The notes beneath the pieces were generated by a model that saw only the letters and a program-made list of their open reading frames with translations, had not been told where the DNA came from and ran no database searches. Below are positions 25,226 through 34,407 of a stretch of 64,000 nt of DNA, one piece after another. Source of the stretch: Streptomyces sp. NBC_01428 (GTDB lineage: Bacteria; Actinomycetota; Actinomycetes; Streptomycetales; Streptomycetaceae); assembly GCF_036231965.1 (NCBI RefSeq), contig NZ_CP109499.1, positions 496,001 to 560,000 on the forward strand. Direction: 5' to 3'. How positions within the stretch are numbered: position 1 is the first letter of the stretch; every line of letters starts with the position of its first letter. A program made the position numbers and the translations under genes.

Positions 25226-26177
25226 GGCGCATGCAGCGCAGCCCGGACGCGGCGCGCGCCCCCGCGAGAGCCGTGCCGCCTTCGACGCGCTGTACGCGCG
25301 TCTGCGGCAGGTGGCGGACGACACCGCGCCCCCGGACAGGCCCGGTGCGCCGACCGGGATCACGCGGGCGACGGTGCTGGCCGCGGCGGCCGAGGTCCGC
25401 ACGGGGCTGACGGTCTCGCTCGCGTCCCCCATCGACACCCGCACCGCGCCCGACGACCCCCACCCGGCCGTCCACCGGATCACCACCCGCCCCAGGACCG
25501 CGGCAGCGGGTCTGCAGTTCGCCACCGACCGCTTCGCGATGAACGTCCACGGTGACGCGGACAGCCACCTCGACGCCCTGTGCCACGTCGTCTTCGACGG
25601 CACGCTGCACGGCGGTGTTCCCGCGAGCACCGTCACGGACGAGGGTGCCACCGCCCTGTCCGTCGCGTCCCTGCACGACGGCCTCGTCGGCCGGGGTGTC
25701 CTGCTCGACATTCCGCGGCTGCGGGGAGTGCCGTGGCTGGAGCCCGGCGACTGCGTCACCTACGACGACCTCGTGGCCGCGGAAGCGGCGCAGCACGTTC
25801 GGGTCGGCGCCGGGGACATCCTGCTCGTGCGGGTCGGTCACCGCCGCAGGCGCGAGGAGCTCGGGCCCTGGGACGCCGCACGCGACCGCGTCGGTCTGCA
25901 CCCCGCCGCCGTGGAGTTCCTGGCCGAACGCCGGGTCGCCGTGCTCGGCGGCGACGGCAACAACGACACGGCCCCCAGCCCCACCGACGGCGTGGACTTC
26001 CCCGTACACGTCCTCGCCCTCCACGCGCTCGGCGTGTATCTGATGGACTATCTGCGGTTCGAGGACCTCGTGCCTCGCTGCGCGGAGGCGGAGCGCTGGT
26101 CGTTCCTCTGCGTCGTCGCACCCCTGCGCCTGCCCGCCGCGACGGGTTCCCCCGTGAATCCCATCGCCATCCTCTGA
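25200..26177 (+). CDS. Cyclase family protein (kynurenine-formamidase-like fold)
   Basis: About 325 residues if the TTG at 25200 is used, overlapping the GH15 gene by 26 bp; a GTG at 25311 would remove the usual FDALYARLRQ start, so I favour the upstream TTG. The metal-binding motif DADSHLDALCH is the H-x-D-x-x-x-H signature of PF04199. Other blocks are RGVLLDIPRL, GDILLVRVGH and GGDGNNDTAPSP. Metal-dependent hydrolases of this fold cleave amides or lactones; the substrate is unknown. Translational coupling to GH15 is likely. Confidence 0.83.
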   Translation: MTGSDSSAEAHAAQPGRGARPRESRAAFDALYARLRQVADDTAPPDRPGAPTGITRATVLAAAAEVRTGLTVSLASPIDTRTAPDDPHPAVHRITTRPRTAAAGLQFATDRFAMNVHGDADSHLDALCHVVFDGTLHGGVPASTVTDEGATALSVASLHDGLVGRGVLLDIPRLRGVPWLEPGDCVTYDDLVAAEAAQHVRVGAGDILLVRVGHRRRREELGPWDAARDRVGLHPAAVEFLAERRVAVLGGDGNNDTAPSPTDGVDFPVHVLALHALGVYLMDYLRFEDLVPRCAEAERWSFLCVVAPLRLPAATGSPVNPIAIL

Positions 26178-26247
26178 CGTTCGGGGTTGGATGGTCGCGC
26201 CTCGCCCGCATCTCCCCTCCGACGAGGGGACGACCGCAAGGAGCAGC

Positions 26248-26787
26248 ATGGTGGGATCGGCCACGGCACCGGCGATCATCGTGGTGATGGGTGTTTCCGG
26301 TTCGGGCAAGACGACGCTGGGCCGGCTGCTCGCCGTCCGCCGCGGGGAGCCGTTCGTGGAGGGCGACGAACTGCATCCGCCGGAGAACATCGCGAAGATG
26401 TCAGCTGGTGAGGCCCTGACCGACGAGGACCGCGCGCCCTGGCTCCGGGCCGTCGCCGACGTGATCCGTGCCGCGACGGAGAGCGGGAAGGGTGCCGTGA
26501 TCTCGTGCTCGGCCCTCCGCCACGACTACCGGTGTCTCTTCCGGGCGGCCGGCCCCGGGGTGTGGTTCCTGTACCTGGCTCTGGACCGCGAGGTCGCCGA
26601 GGCCCGGGCCGGGGGACGGTCGGGACACTTCATGCCGGTCGCCCTCCTCGACTCGCAGTTCGCGGCGCTGGAGCCGCTGCGGGGCGACGAGCCGGGGCTG
26701 ACGGTGGACGCGGCCTCCGGAACCGAGGCGATCCTGGAGCGGGCGGAGGCCGCTCTGGCGCGCTTCGAACCCCCTCGGCAGCGCTGA
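26248..26787 (+). CDS. gntK: Gluconokinase
   Basis: 179 residues from the ATG at 26248 with AAGGAG upstream. Phosphorylates D-gluconate to 6-phosphogluconate with ATP, feeding the pentose phosphate route. P-loop GVSGSGKTT at about 15-23. The family blocks VEGDELHPPENIAKM and GHFMPVALLDSQFAALE (substrate and lid) match thermoresistant gluconokinase. Its stop lies 10 bp from the stop of the convergent GMC oxidoreductase. A sugar-oxidising dehydrogenase beside a gluconate kinase suggests, but does not prove, an oxidative glucose route. Confidence 0.93.
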   Translation: MVGSATAPAIIVVMGVSGSGKTTLGRLLAVRRGEPFVEGDELHPPENIAKMSAGEALTDEDRAPWLRAVADVIRAATESGKGAVISCSALRHDYRCLFRAAGPGVWFLYLALDREVAEARAGGRSGHFMPVALLDSQFAALEPLRGDEPGLTVDAASGTEAILERAEAALARFEPPRQR

Positions 26788-26797
26788 CGGCCTCACG

Positions 26798-28378
26798 TCA
26801 CCGCAGGCGGTCGAGGAGATGGTCGCCGACTCGCAGAGCGTTCGCGATCGCCGTCAGGGACGGGTTCACCGCGCCGATGCTCGGGAAGAACGACGTGTCG
26901 ACCACGTACAGGTTGTCCAGGTCGTGGGCCTTGCAGTTGACGTCCAGCGCCGAACTGGCGGGGTCCGTACCGAATCTGACCGTGCCCGCCTGGTGGGCGG
27001 TCGCCCCGATCGGCATGCCCTTGTGCAAGTAGATGCTGTGCGACAGCAGATGGTCTTCGTGCATGCCCAAGTGCCCGAGCATTCCCTGCAGTTTGTGGCG
27101 CAGTCGGTGGAGACCCGCGATGTTGTTCTTCTCGTCCAGGGCGAGATGGATGCCCCCGTCGGCGTCGAGGGTGACCCGGCTCGTGGGCAGTGGCAGGTCC
27201 TCGCCGCACAGCCAGAAGTCGACGGCGTGGTGGGCGAGCATCTCGAACGGCATGTCGGGCGCGACCGCACCGGCCCAGCGCGGTGCCTCGCCGTGGATCT
27301 GGTCGGCGTCGGACTTGCCGAGCATCTGGATCCCGCCCAGGGGGTAGTCCCAGTCGTCCGCGCCCAGGTACCAGTCGTGCAGAGCGAGGGTCTTCTGGAA
27401 CCGGGTGGGATTGGGTTCCTTGGACACGGCCATCAGAGCCAGGTTGTTGTGCCGCATGTAGTGGCGTCCCACCACGTCCGAGCTGTTGGCCAGGCCACGC
27501 GGATGCCGGTCGTTGGCCGAACGCAGCAGGAGGGCAGCCGAGTTGACCGCTCCGCAGGCGACGACCACGATGTCCGCCCGGAAGGTCTCGGTCGATCCGT
27601 CGCCGAGGGCGGTGACGACGCCGGTGACGGTACGGCCGTCCGCGCCGGTCTCCAGGCGCCGCACTTCGGCGTTCGTCAGCATCGTGACGTTGTCGTGTTC
27701 GAGGGCCGGATCGACACAGATCACCTGCGCGTCGGACTTGGCGCCCAGCAGACACGGGAAGCCGTCGACGCGGTCGCAGCGGATGCACGCGCTGCCGTGT
27801 GCGGCCCGGCCCTGCTCGTCCTGGGTGAGGTCCACGCCGATCGGCAGGTGGAAGGGGTGCAGCCCCTGCTTCTGGAGGTCGTCGCTCAGTTGCTGGATGC
27901 GCGGCTCGTGCGCGACGGGAGGGTAGGCGTAGTCCGCGCCGGCCGGACCCTCGGTCGGGTCCTCACCGTGTCGCCCGTGCACGCGGTAGAGGTGCTCGGC
28001 CTGCGTGTAGTACGGCTCCAGGTCCTGGTGGTCGATCGGCCAGGCCGGTGACATCCCGTCGTGGTGCCGGAGTTCACCGAAGTCCTGCGGGCGCAGCCGG
28101 AAGAGGGCGGCGCCGTAGAACTTCGTGTTGCCGCCGACGTAGTAGTTCACCTCGGGCGGGAACGGGTCGCCGTGTTTGTCGTACCAGAACTCGGGGGCGC
28201 GGTACTTGCCCTTCACGAACACCGCCGTGGAGTCCCAGTTGTCCCGTTCCCTCGGCAGGTAGTCGCCGCGCTCGAGGACGAGAACTCGTTTGCCGCTGGG
28301 GGCCAGTCGGTGGGCGAGTGTGCCGCCGCCCGCACCGGTGCCGATGATGATGACGTCGAAGTGCTGCTCGTCGGCCAT
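26798..28378 (-). CDS. GMC family FAD-dependent oxidoreductase
   Basis: 526 residues. FAD-binding GTGAGGG at 13-19, second FAD strand VLVLERGDY, and GGNTKFYGAALFRLRPQDF typical of GMC members. The active-site His is probably in YLHKGMPIGATAHQAG, and GAVNPSLTAIANALRV is the C-terminal GMC signature. A Cys pair in GSACIRCDRVDGFPC may bind a metal or redox centre. It oxidises an alcohol or sugar hydroxyl; similar to the large subunit of membrane sugar dehydrogenases, but no small subunit or signal is seen here. Convergent with gluconokinase. Confidence 0.92.
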   Translation of the reverse strand: MADEQHFDVIIIGTGAGGGTLAHRLAPSGKRVLVLERGDYLPRERDNWDSTAVFVKGKYRAPEFWYDKHGDPFPPEVNYYVGGNTKFYGAALFRLRPQDFGELRHHDGMSPAWPIDHQDLEPYYTQAEHLYRVHGRHGEDPTEGPAGADYAYPPVAHEPRIQQLSDDLQKQGLHPFHLPIGVDLTQDEQGRAAHGSACIRCDRVDGFPCLLGAKSDAQVICVDPALEHDNVTMLTNAEVRRLETGADGRTVTGVVTALGDGSTETFRADIVVVACGAVNSAALLLRSANDRHPRGLANSSDVVGRHYMRHNNLALMAVSKEPNPTRFQKTLALHDWYLGADDWDYPLGGIQMLGKSDADQIHGEAPRWAGAVAPDMPFEMLAHHAVDFWLCGEDLPLPTSRVTLDADGGIHLALDEKNNIAGLHRLRHKLQGMLGHLGMHEDHLLSHSIYLHKGMPIGATAHQAGTVRFGTDPASSALDVNCKAHDLDNLYVVDTSFFPSIGAVNPSLTAIANALRVGDHLLDRLR

Positions 28379-28603
28379 GCGACGGCCCCGTTCCTGGAGT
28401 TCCGCGCCGCCCCGGCCCTGTTGCGGACCGGCTCCGGTCCGAGGCCGTCGGGGCGGCTGTCTGCTGAGACATCACGTCCGTTCCGGACGGGAACCTATCC
28501 CGGCCCCCGGACGGTGGAGGTCCGCGTCGGTCCGGCGGGCCGACGCTTCACCCGAACGCCCCTCCCGGGTCGGCGTCGCGCGGGATCCTCCGCTGCCGGG
28601 CGG

Positions 28604-29593
28604 CTACGCCTGCACCCAGCCCTGCCGGACCGCGTGACCGCCGAGCTGCATCCGGGTCCGGACGCCGGCGATGTCCATGAGGCGGCGCAGCCGGCGGTGC
28701 AGGGTGCGGGGTGACAGGCCGAGCTGGGTCGCGGCCGTCAGGTCCGTCACTCCGGCCAGGAGGAGGGCGAGGATCATGCGGTCGAGGTCGGTCGGTCCCT
28801 CCGCTCCGCGTTCCGCGGCGGCCTCGGTCGCCTCGCCCGTGGCCGGGAGTTCCAGCGGGTGGGCGGTGCGCCACACGGTCTCGAACAGCGTGTCCATCGC
28901 GTCGAGCAGGCCGCTGCGGTGGAGGAGCACCGCCCCGGGTTCACCGGTCGGCGTGGTCGCCAGCGGGACGAGTCCGAGTTCGGCGTCGGCCAGCATGAGC
29001 TTCATGGGCAGTTCGTCGGCCACGCGGAGCTGTACGCCGTTGCGCAGGGAGGCGATCGCGTCACCGATGATGCCGGGTTCCGCCAGGACGGCACGGTCCA
29101 GGACCGCGCGGAAGCGCACGCCGCGGCCGAGGGCCACCGGCTCGGCCGTGTTCTCGTCGGGAGGCAGGGCGATGAACGGTGCGGTGATGAAGCCGCGGAC
29201 CTGCGACCGAGCCGCCTGCTGTACCTGGAGGTAGCGATGGCGGATGGCGTCCGCGCCGGTGACGACCTCGATGAGGTCGACGATGCTGTCCGCTTGCATG
29301 GCCGCGCGGTGTTCCTCGGCGAAGGTCACCAAGGCGTGCTCGGCGGCGCGGAGCCCGTCCCGGCGCTGACTGATGAGAGCGCCGAGGGCCATGGCGGGCG
29401 GCGCCGCGGTGAACCGTTCGTCCGCCGACCGGATCACCAGTCCCCACCGGACGAGGCGTGCCAGGCAGGTGTCGACCTGGGGACGCGGCAGAGCGAGCAG
29501 CTCCGACAGCGTCCCGGCGGGGCGGTCGGGCAGGCCGAGGAGGGCCCGGTAGACCTGTTCGTCGTCCGGTTCGAGGCCCAGGACATCCAGCAT
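28604..29593 (-). CDS. LuxR-type helix-turn-helix regulator with TrmB-like N-terminus
   Basis: 329 residues from the ATG at 29593; AAGGAG lies 12 bases upstream, rather far. N-terminal winged-helix (about 5-60, EDEQVYRALLGLPDRPAG) of the TrmB-like type. A central domain of about 150 residues resembles that of phospholipase-D-like sugar-sensing TrmB regulators. The C-terminal LuxR helix-turn-helix is at about 270-322 (LTAATQLGLSPRTLHRRLRRL). Such regulators in Streptomyces often act on neighbouring secondary functions. Candidates here are the GMC oxidoreductase downstream or the protease upstream. Confidence 0.88.
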   Translation of the reverse strand: MLDVLGLEPDDEQVYRALLGLPDRPAGTLSELLALPRPQVDTCLARLVRWGLVIRSADERFTAAPPAMALGALISQRRDGLRAAEHALVTFAEEHRAAMQADSIVDLIEVVTGADAIRHRYLQVQQAARSQVRGFITAPFIALPPDENTAEPVALGRGVRFRAVLDRAVLAEPGIIGDAIASLRNGVQLRVADELPMKLMLADAELGLVPLATTPTGEPGAVLLHRSGLLDAMDTLFETVWRTAHPLELPATGEATEAAAERGAEGPTDLDRMILALLLAGVTDLTAATQLGLSPRTLHRRLRRLMDIAGVRTRMQLGGHAVRQGWVQA

Positions 29594-29688
29594 CGGCGAC
29601 CGACTCTCCTTCGCTCGTCGCGGCGGTGAGAGTATGCGCCATGGTGCGAGATCCTGAATAGCCCCTGGTGGGAGCGGTGGTGACGGGT

Positions 29689-29720
29689 GGCGCCCCGGGA
29701 AGTCGCCCTCCCGGGGCGCC
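29689..29720 (-). terminator. Strong hairpin terminator of the S8 protease gene
   Basis: GGCGCCCCGGGA-N8-TCCCGGGGCGCC, a perfect 12-bp stem ending 11 bp beyond the protease stop codon on the reverse strand. Typical G+C-rich Streptomyces terminator without a long U-tract. Confidence 0.75.
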
Positions 29721-29730
29721 GTGGAGCGGA

Positions 29731-32700
29731 TCATCGCAGGCCGTACGCCCGGATGATCTCGTTGCTGACTCCGAAGCCGCCGCTGGTCTCGGCGCTCGCG
29801 CGAAGGGAGACGTATCCGCCCGGCTTCCCGGCCGTTCTGAACGAGCCCGTCCGCCGGCCGTCCGCGCCCTGGGTGAGGGTCACTTTCCGCCAGGTGGCGC
29901 CGTCGTCGTACGAGACGTCCAGTTTCACCGTGGTGACTCTGCCGGGCACGGTTCCGCCGTCCATGGACACCGGCTTGATGGCGATCCTCTGGGTCGTGCC
30001 GGCTTTGACGTCGCCGTGAAGGTCCGACTCCAGGTCGTAGTTCAGGTTCAGGACCGAGAACGGTTCGAAGGAGTCGGAGTCGACCGTGTCGGACCGGAAG
30101 GTCCACTCCGTGTGGGTGCGGGTGGACAGCCGGAAGACGTCAGCGGGCCGCTCCGCGTCGAGGACGGCGCGGTAGGGCAGGTTGCCCGCCGGCACCTCCT
30201 GCCACTGCATGTCGCCGCTGACGGGGTTGTCGTAGATCCGCTCGGCACCCTGGAAGACCTGGAGGTGCGACGGTGTCTCGCCCCAGGGCAGGTAGCCGCC
30301 GAGCCGCATGACGTCGTTTGCGGAGGCCCACGCCTGGACGTTCCAGGTCATGTAGTTCTGCCATCGGGAGTTGTACACGCCGAAGGACTCGCCCTGTCCG
30401 GGCCGCGTCGCGGGAGCGAACCAGTCCAGTCGGGTGGTGCTGCCCTTGGTGTACGTGTTGTCGCCGGACACCATCGACCACGGCAGGGCCTCGTCGACGC
30501 CCTGCGTGTGGAACTCCCTCCAGTCCTGGCCCGGAGTCACCCATTCGGTCCGCGTCCCCGGATGCCGCTCGGCCTCGGGAAGGTTGAACGAGGGGTTGAG
30601 GGTGAAGTCGGACCGGTAGCCCTCGGCCGCCTCGCCGCCGGTGGCCGAGTAGTAGCGGGCGTCGATCCTGGCGAGGTCGCGCTGGGACGGCTTGTAGACG
30701 AGGGCTCGATTCGGCACCTGACCGGGATAGTCGCGGGTCAGGTCGTAGACGAAGGGCGTGTACGCGGTCTGCCGGGCCGTCAGTTTCACGCGGCCGGACC
30801 TGGCCAGCGCGATCAGGGTCCGTCCGGCGTCACGGTGCACGGTGGTCACCGGGATGGTCGACTCCCCCACGTACTCCATCAGCGGACCGGCACCGTCGTT
30901 GACCACGACCAGGGCCTCGGCGCCGGCCGCCGCCGCTGCCTCGGCGCGTTCCTGCGGGGTGACGTCGTCGCTGCGTCGGACGACCACCAGCTTGCCCTTG
31001 GCCCTGACCTTCTCGTAGGCGGCCACCGCACCGTCACCGGCGTAGACGGCGTCGAGCCGGTCGGTGGAGGTGCCCAGGTCGCTGCCCGCCTGCACGAGCG
31101 TGTCGAACCGGAGGCCTCCGCCCAGCGCGCTCAGCGCGAACTGCGGCTCCCCCTTGCGCCAACGGGTCGTCAGGATGAACTCGCCCTGCTTCATCGGCTC
31201 CGTCGGAGCGACATAGACGTCGTCGTACGTCGGCGGGAGCACGTAGGCGCTGCGGTAGTCCGTGTACGCGTCCTGGCCGGCGTAGTGGACGTTGAAGTCG
31301 ACCTTGCGCTGCCGGTCCTCGGTGCGCTCGGGGGCCTCGGTCTGCAGCAGCCGGGCCTTGCTCGCGTCCAGCACCACGTCCGAGGAGCCGTCCTTGAGTT
31401 CGGTCTCCGGGTCCACCAGGACGGCCAGGCCCGAGCGGTCGGCCCGCTCCCCGTCCACGTCGAGGTAGCCGGCGACGGTGTAGACGCCGGGTGCCATGCG
31501 CAGGGTGGTCGAGCCCTCGACGTAGACGGACAAGGGCCAGACGTCGCCGGCGAGGTTGACCCCGACCCACCCGGAGGCGGGCTTGCCGTCCCGGCCGACG
31601 AGCTCGATGTTCAGGTCGTAGCGTTCCTCCTCCTTGATCAGGCCCACGGAGGTGCGGGCCACGGGCTTTCCGGTGGCGGCGTCGGTGGCGGTCACGTATC
31701 CGACGTGACGGCCTGCCGTGGCGGACCGCGGGTCACCGGTCACCGGGACGGCGGCCGTTCCACCGGCGGGGACGGTCACCTCGGCGGCTCCGAGTCCGAA
31801 CGTTGCGTCGGTGGTGCTCAGCGCGAGGTCGAGCGTCACGTCGGCGGATCCGGTGTTCGTGTAGGTCAGGTCCTTCGTGACGGGGACGTCGCTCGGCTCG
31901 TGGGGCCACGTGTAGTTGCCGAAGAAGAGCGACCCGGTGCCGCGGACCGCGGTGCGCACCGCCGCCGCCACATCGACGCGGCCGGTGCCGACCTCGTACG
32001 GCGAGTACCCGCCGTCCAGGCCCTTCGCGGTGCTCATCAGGTGTTCCTTGAGCTGCGCCCCGGTCCAGTCCGGGTGCTGCTGGGCCAGGATCGCCGCCGC
32101 GCCGACCACGTGCGGGGTGGCCATCGACGTGCCGCTGAGGGTGCGGTAGAAGCCCTCGCCTCCGTCGGTCATGTCCTGTGAGCGCGCCGCGGTGATGTCC
32201 ACGCCCGGCGCCGAGATGTCGGGCTTCAGCGCGCCGGAGGACGCCAGCGGACCGGTGCTGGAGAAGGACGCGAGCTGGTCCTGCTTGTCCGTGGCGGCCA
32301 CGGTCAGTGCCGAGGCGGCCGCGCCCGGGGCCGAGATGGTCTCCGGGCCCGCGTTGCCGGCGGCGATGACGAACAGCGTGCCGTACTTCGCCGACAGTGC
32401 GTCGACGGTCTGCGACATCGGATCGCTGCCGTCCGTCGGGTAGGAGTCGCCGAGGCTCATGTTCACGACGTCGGCGCCCGATTCGGCGGCCCACTGCATG
32501 CCGGCCATGACCCAGGAGTCCTGGCCGTATCCCTCGGCGCCGCCCAGCACCTTGCCGACGTAGAGGTCGGCGCCCGGCGCGACTCCCTTGTAGTCGCCCC
32601 CGGACGCGGCGCCCGAACCGACGATGGTGCTCGCCACGTGGGTGCCGTGTCCGTTGACGTCGGTGACGCCTTCACCCGGCACGAAGCTGGCCGTGCCGTC

Positions 32701-33465
32701 GATCAGGCCGGCGAAGTCGGGGTGGTCGGCGTCGATCCCGGTGTCGAGGACCGCGACCTTGACGCCCTTGCCGGTGTATCCGGCCTTCCATGCCTCGGGC
32801 GCGCCGATCAGGGGCACGCTCTCCTTCAGGCTGGCCTTCACGCGGCCGTCGAGCCACAGTTTGTCCACGCCGGCGCTCATCGTCGCGCTGCCCTGCGGTG
32901 CGACCGAGGTCCAGAAGGTACGGGCCTCGCGCTTCCGCTCGCTGAGCACCGCGCCGCGGATGCCCTTGAGCGAGCGGGTGAGCTTGCTGCCGCGCGGGGG
33001 TGTCGGCTCGGTGGCGGCGCGGGTCCTGGATCCGGTGTACGTCGCTATCAGGGGCACCGAGGGCGTCTTCGCGTCGTCGTACCCCATCTTGATGAGGGCG
33101 GTGACGTCGAACAGCCGCCGGTCCAGTCGGTCCGTGCTCAGCAGCGGTGCCGCCTCGTCCGGGACGACGAAGAGGTCACCGTGGATCTTCTGCACCTTCA
33201 CGCCGCCGACGGCGCTGTCGGGCCGGTCGACGTCGGCGGTCTGCCGGCCGTCGGCCATGGTGGTGACGGTCACGACGTCGCCGGTGACCAGGGTGACCTT
33301 GTGGGTTGCCGTCGGCTTCGCGGGAACGGGGGGCTTGCTGGGCGCGGCCTGCGCGGGCTCCTGCAGTACGGCGAGCCCGGACGCCAGGAGCGGCACCGCG
33401 GCGAGGGCCGAGAGCAGTCGCCTGCGTCTGCGCCGGGGGGCGGAGGACGGGGAGGGAGAGAACAT
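29731..33465 (-). CDS. Secreted subtilisin-like serine protease (S8), 1244 aa
   Basis: Signal peptide at 1-40 (poly-Arg, hydrophobic core, AQA-A), an I9-like propeptide region to about 220, then the S8 catalytic domain at about 230-510. The triad is D241 (DTGID), H273 (HGTHV) and S447 (GTSMATPH), with oxyanion Asn at 371. Beyond it are about 700 residues of accessory beta domains, with a probable PA-like insert around GAEALVVVNDGAGPLMEY and a C-terminal domain with DVSYDDGATWRKV. Large Streptomyces exoproteases of this build act on extracellular proteins. A long palindrome lies 48 bp upstream. GGGGC before the ATG is a weak ribosome site. Confidence 0.95.
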   Translation of the reverse strand: MFSPSPSSAPRRRRRRLLSALAAVPLLASGLAVLQEPAQAAPSKPPVPAKPTATHKVTLVTGDVVTVTTMADGRQTADVDRPDSAVGGVKVQKIHGDLFVVPDEAAPLLSTDRLDRRLFDVTALIKMGYDDAKTPSVPLIATYTGSRTRAATEPTPPRGSKLTRSLKGIRGAVLSERKREARTFWTSVAPQGSATMSAGVDKLWLDGRVKASLKESVPLIGAPEAWKAGYTGKGVKVAVLDTGIDADHPDFAGLIDGTASFVPGEGVTDVNGHGTHVASTIVGSGAASGGDYKGVAPGADLYVGKVLGGAEGYGQDSWVMAGMQWAAESGADVVNMSLGDSYPTDGSDPMSQTVDALSAKYGTLFVIAAGNAGPETISAPGAAASALTVAATDKQDQLASFSSTGPLASSGALKPDISAPGVDITAARSQDMTDGGEGFYRTLSGTSMATPHVVGAAAILAQQHPDWTGAQLKEHLMSTAKGLDGGYSPYEVGTGRVDVAAAVRTAVRGTGSLFFGNYTWPHEPSDVPVTKDLTYTNTGSADVTLDLALSTTDATFGLGAAEVTVPAGGTAAVPVTGDPRSATAGRHVGYVTATDAATGKPVARTSVGLIKEEERYDLNIELVGRDGKPASGWVGVNLAGDVWPLSVYVEGSTTLRMAPGVYTVAGYLDVDGERADRSGLAVLVDPETELKDGSSDVVLDASKARLLQTEAPERTEDRQRKVDFNVHYAGQDAYTDYRSAYVLPPTYDDVYVAPTEPMKQGEFILTTRWRKGEPQFALSALGGGLRFDTLVQAGSDLGTSTDRLDAVYAGDGAVAAYEKVRAKGKLVVVRRSDDVTPQERAEAAAAAGAEALVVVNDGAGPLMEYVGESTIPVTTVHRDAGRTLIALARSGRVKLTARQTAYTPFVYDLTRDYPGQVPNRALVYKPSQRDLARIDARYYSATGGEAAEGYRSDFTLNPSFNLPEAERHPGTRTEWVTPGQDWREFHTQGVDEALPWSMVSGDNTYTKGSTTRLDWFAPATRPGQGESFGVYNSRWQNYMTWNVQAWASANDVMRLGGYLPWGETPSHLQVFQGAERIYDNPVSGDMQWQEVPAGNLPYRAVLDAERPADVFRLSTRTHTEWTFRSDTVDSDSFEPFSVLNLNYDLESDLHGDVKAGTTQRIAIKPVSMDGGTVPGRVTTVKLDVSYDDGATWRKVTLTQGADGRRTGSFRTAGKPGGYVSLRASAETSGGFGVSNEIIRAYGLR

Positions 33466-33512
33466 GCCCCGGGTCTACCGGCCCGTCGACACCGCCGAGA
33501 AGGCAGGACGAC

Positions 33513-33542
33513 GACAAGTCCTCGCCATGGCAAGGACTTGTC
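33513..33542. promoter_or_regulatory. 30-bp near-perfect palindrome upstream of the S8 protease
   Basis: GACAAGTCCT, C, GCCATGGC, A, AGGACTTGTC. The outer 10-bp arms are perfect, and the centre is itself an 8-bp palindrome, so 28 of 30 positions are symmetric. It lies 48-77 bp before the protease ATG and 167 bp after the PfpI-like stop. There is no U-run. Best read as an operator for a dimeric or tetrameric regulator of the protease; a terminator for the PfpI-like gene is the alternative. Confidence 0.65.
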
Positions 33543-33708
33543 AGTCACAAACCGCACCCGAACCGGCTCGGCCGCACTTTTCGGATCGGCCGGCCTCGGC
33601 CGCACGGTGCGATCGGCCGGGCCAGGTCCGCCCGTTCGGATCGGTGCCGGCCCGAACGCGAAGGCCCTTGTCCGGACCGGGCGTCGAGCCGTCCCACGGA
33701 TCCTTCGC

Positions 33709-34275
33709 TCAGGCGCCGACCAGCGCCTTGTTGACGGCGCCGAGGAAGTCGTCGAGGTCCTTCGGCGTCCGGGACGTGACCAGGGTGTAGCCGTTCGCGG
33801 TGTCGCTCACGACGGACTCGTCGACCCAGTCCTTGGCGCCCGCGTTCCGGATGTCCGTGCGCACGGAGGGGTAGGAGGTCAGCGTCTTCCCGTCCAGTAC
33901 GCCGGCTTCCACCAGCGCCCAGGGGCCGTGGCAGATCGCGGCGATCGGGCGGCCCGAGGACGCGAACGCCCTGACCGTCTCCAGTGCCTTGGGTTCGAGC
34001 CGGAGTTGGTCGGCGTTGATGGTTCCGCCGGGAAGCAGCAGCAGCTGGTGCCCGTCGGGATCCAGAGATGCGAGGGTCGCCGTGGGCTCGACGGTCTCGC
34101 CCGGGTCCTTGTCACCGACGAGGGTCTGGATGGGGTCCGAGGACACGGCGGCGATGGTGACATCGGCGCCGTCCTCCCGCAGTCGGTTGACCGGCACCAC
34201 CAACTCGTCCTGTTCCACGCCGTAGTTGGTGACCAGGACGAGCACGCGGTGACCGTTGAGGGGCTTGTCGGACAT
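33709..34275 (-). CDS. DJ-1/PfpI family protein
   Basis: 188 residues. Flavodoxin-like fold of the type-1 glutamine amidotransferase superfamily. The nucleophile elbow AICHGPW puts Cys115-His116 at the active site, and Glu22 is the likely partner carboxylate. Members are proteases, deglycases or chaperones linked to carbonyl and oxidative stress. It follows dps on the same strand with a 132-bp gap, which suits a stress role. Upstream sequence has GAAAGGAAGG about ten bases before the ATG. Confidence 0.93.
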   Translation of the reverse strand: MSDKPLNGHRVLVLVTNYGVEQDELVVPVNRLREDGADVTIAAVSSDPIQTLVGDKDPGETVEPTATLASLDPDGHQLLLLPGGTINADQLRLEPKALETVRAFASSGRPIAAICHGPWALVEAGVLDGKTLTSYPSVRTDIRNAGAKDWVDESVVSDTANGYTLVTSRTPKDLDDFLGAVNKALVGA

Positions 34276-34407
34276 GGTGATGCGTCCTTCCTTTCGTTCT
34301 GCCTGTGCCGTGGGTTTCAGGGGGCGCGTGAGAGCTGGAGCGGTGGCTCACGCGAGACGCCTGCCGGCTCCGTCTCGGTCCGGCGGCCTTCGGACGTGCC
34401 GGTCGCG

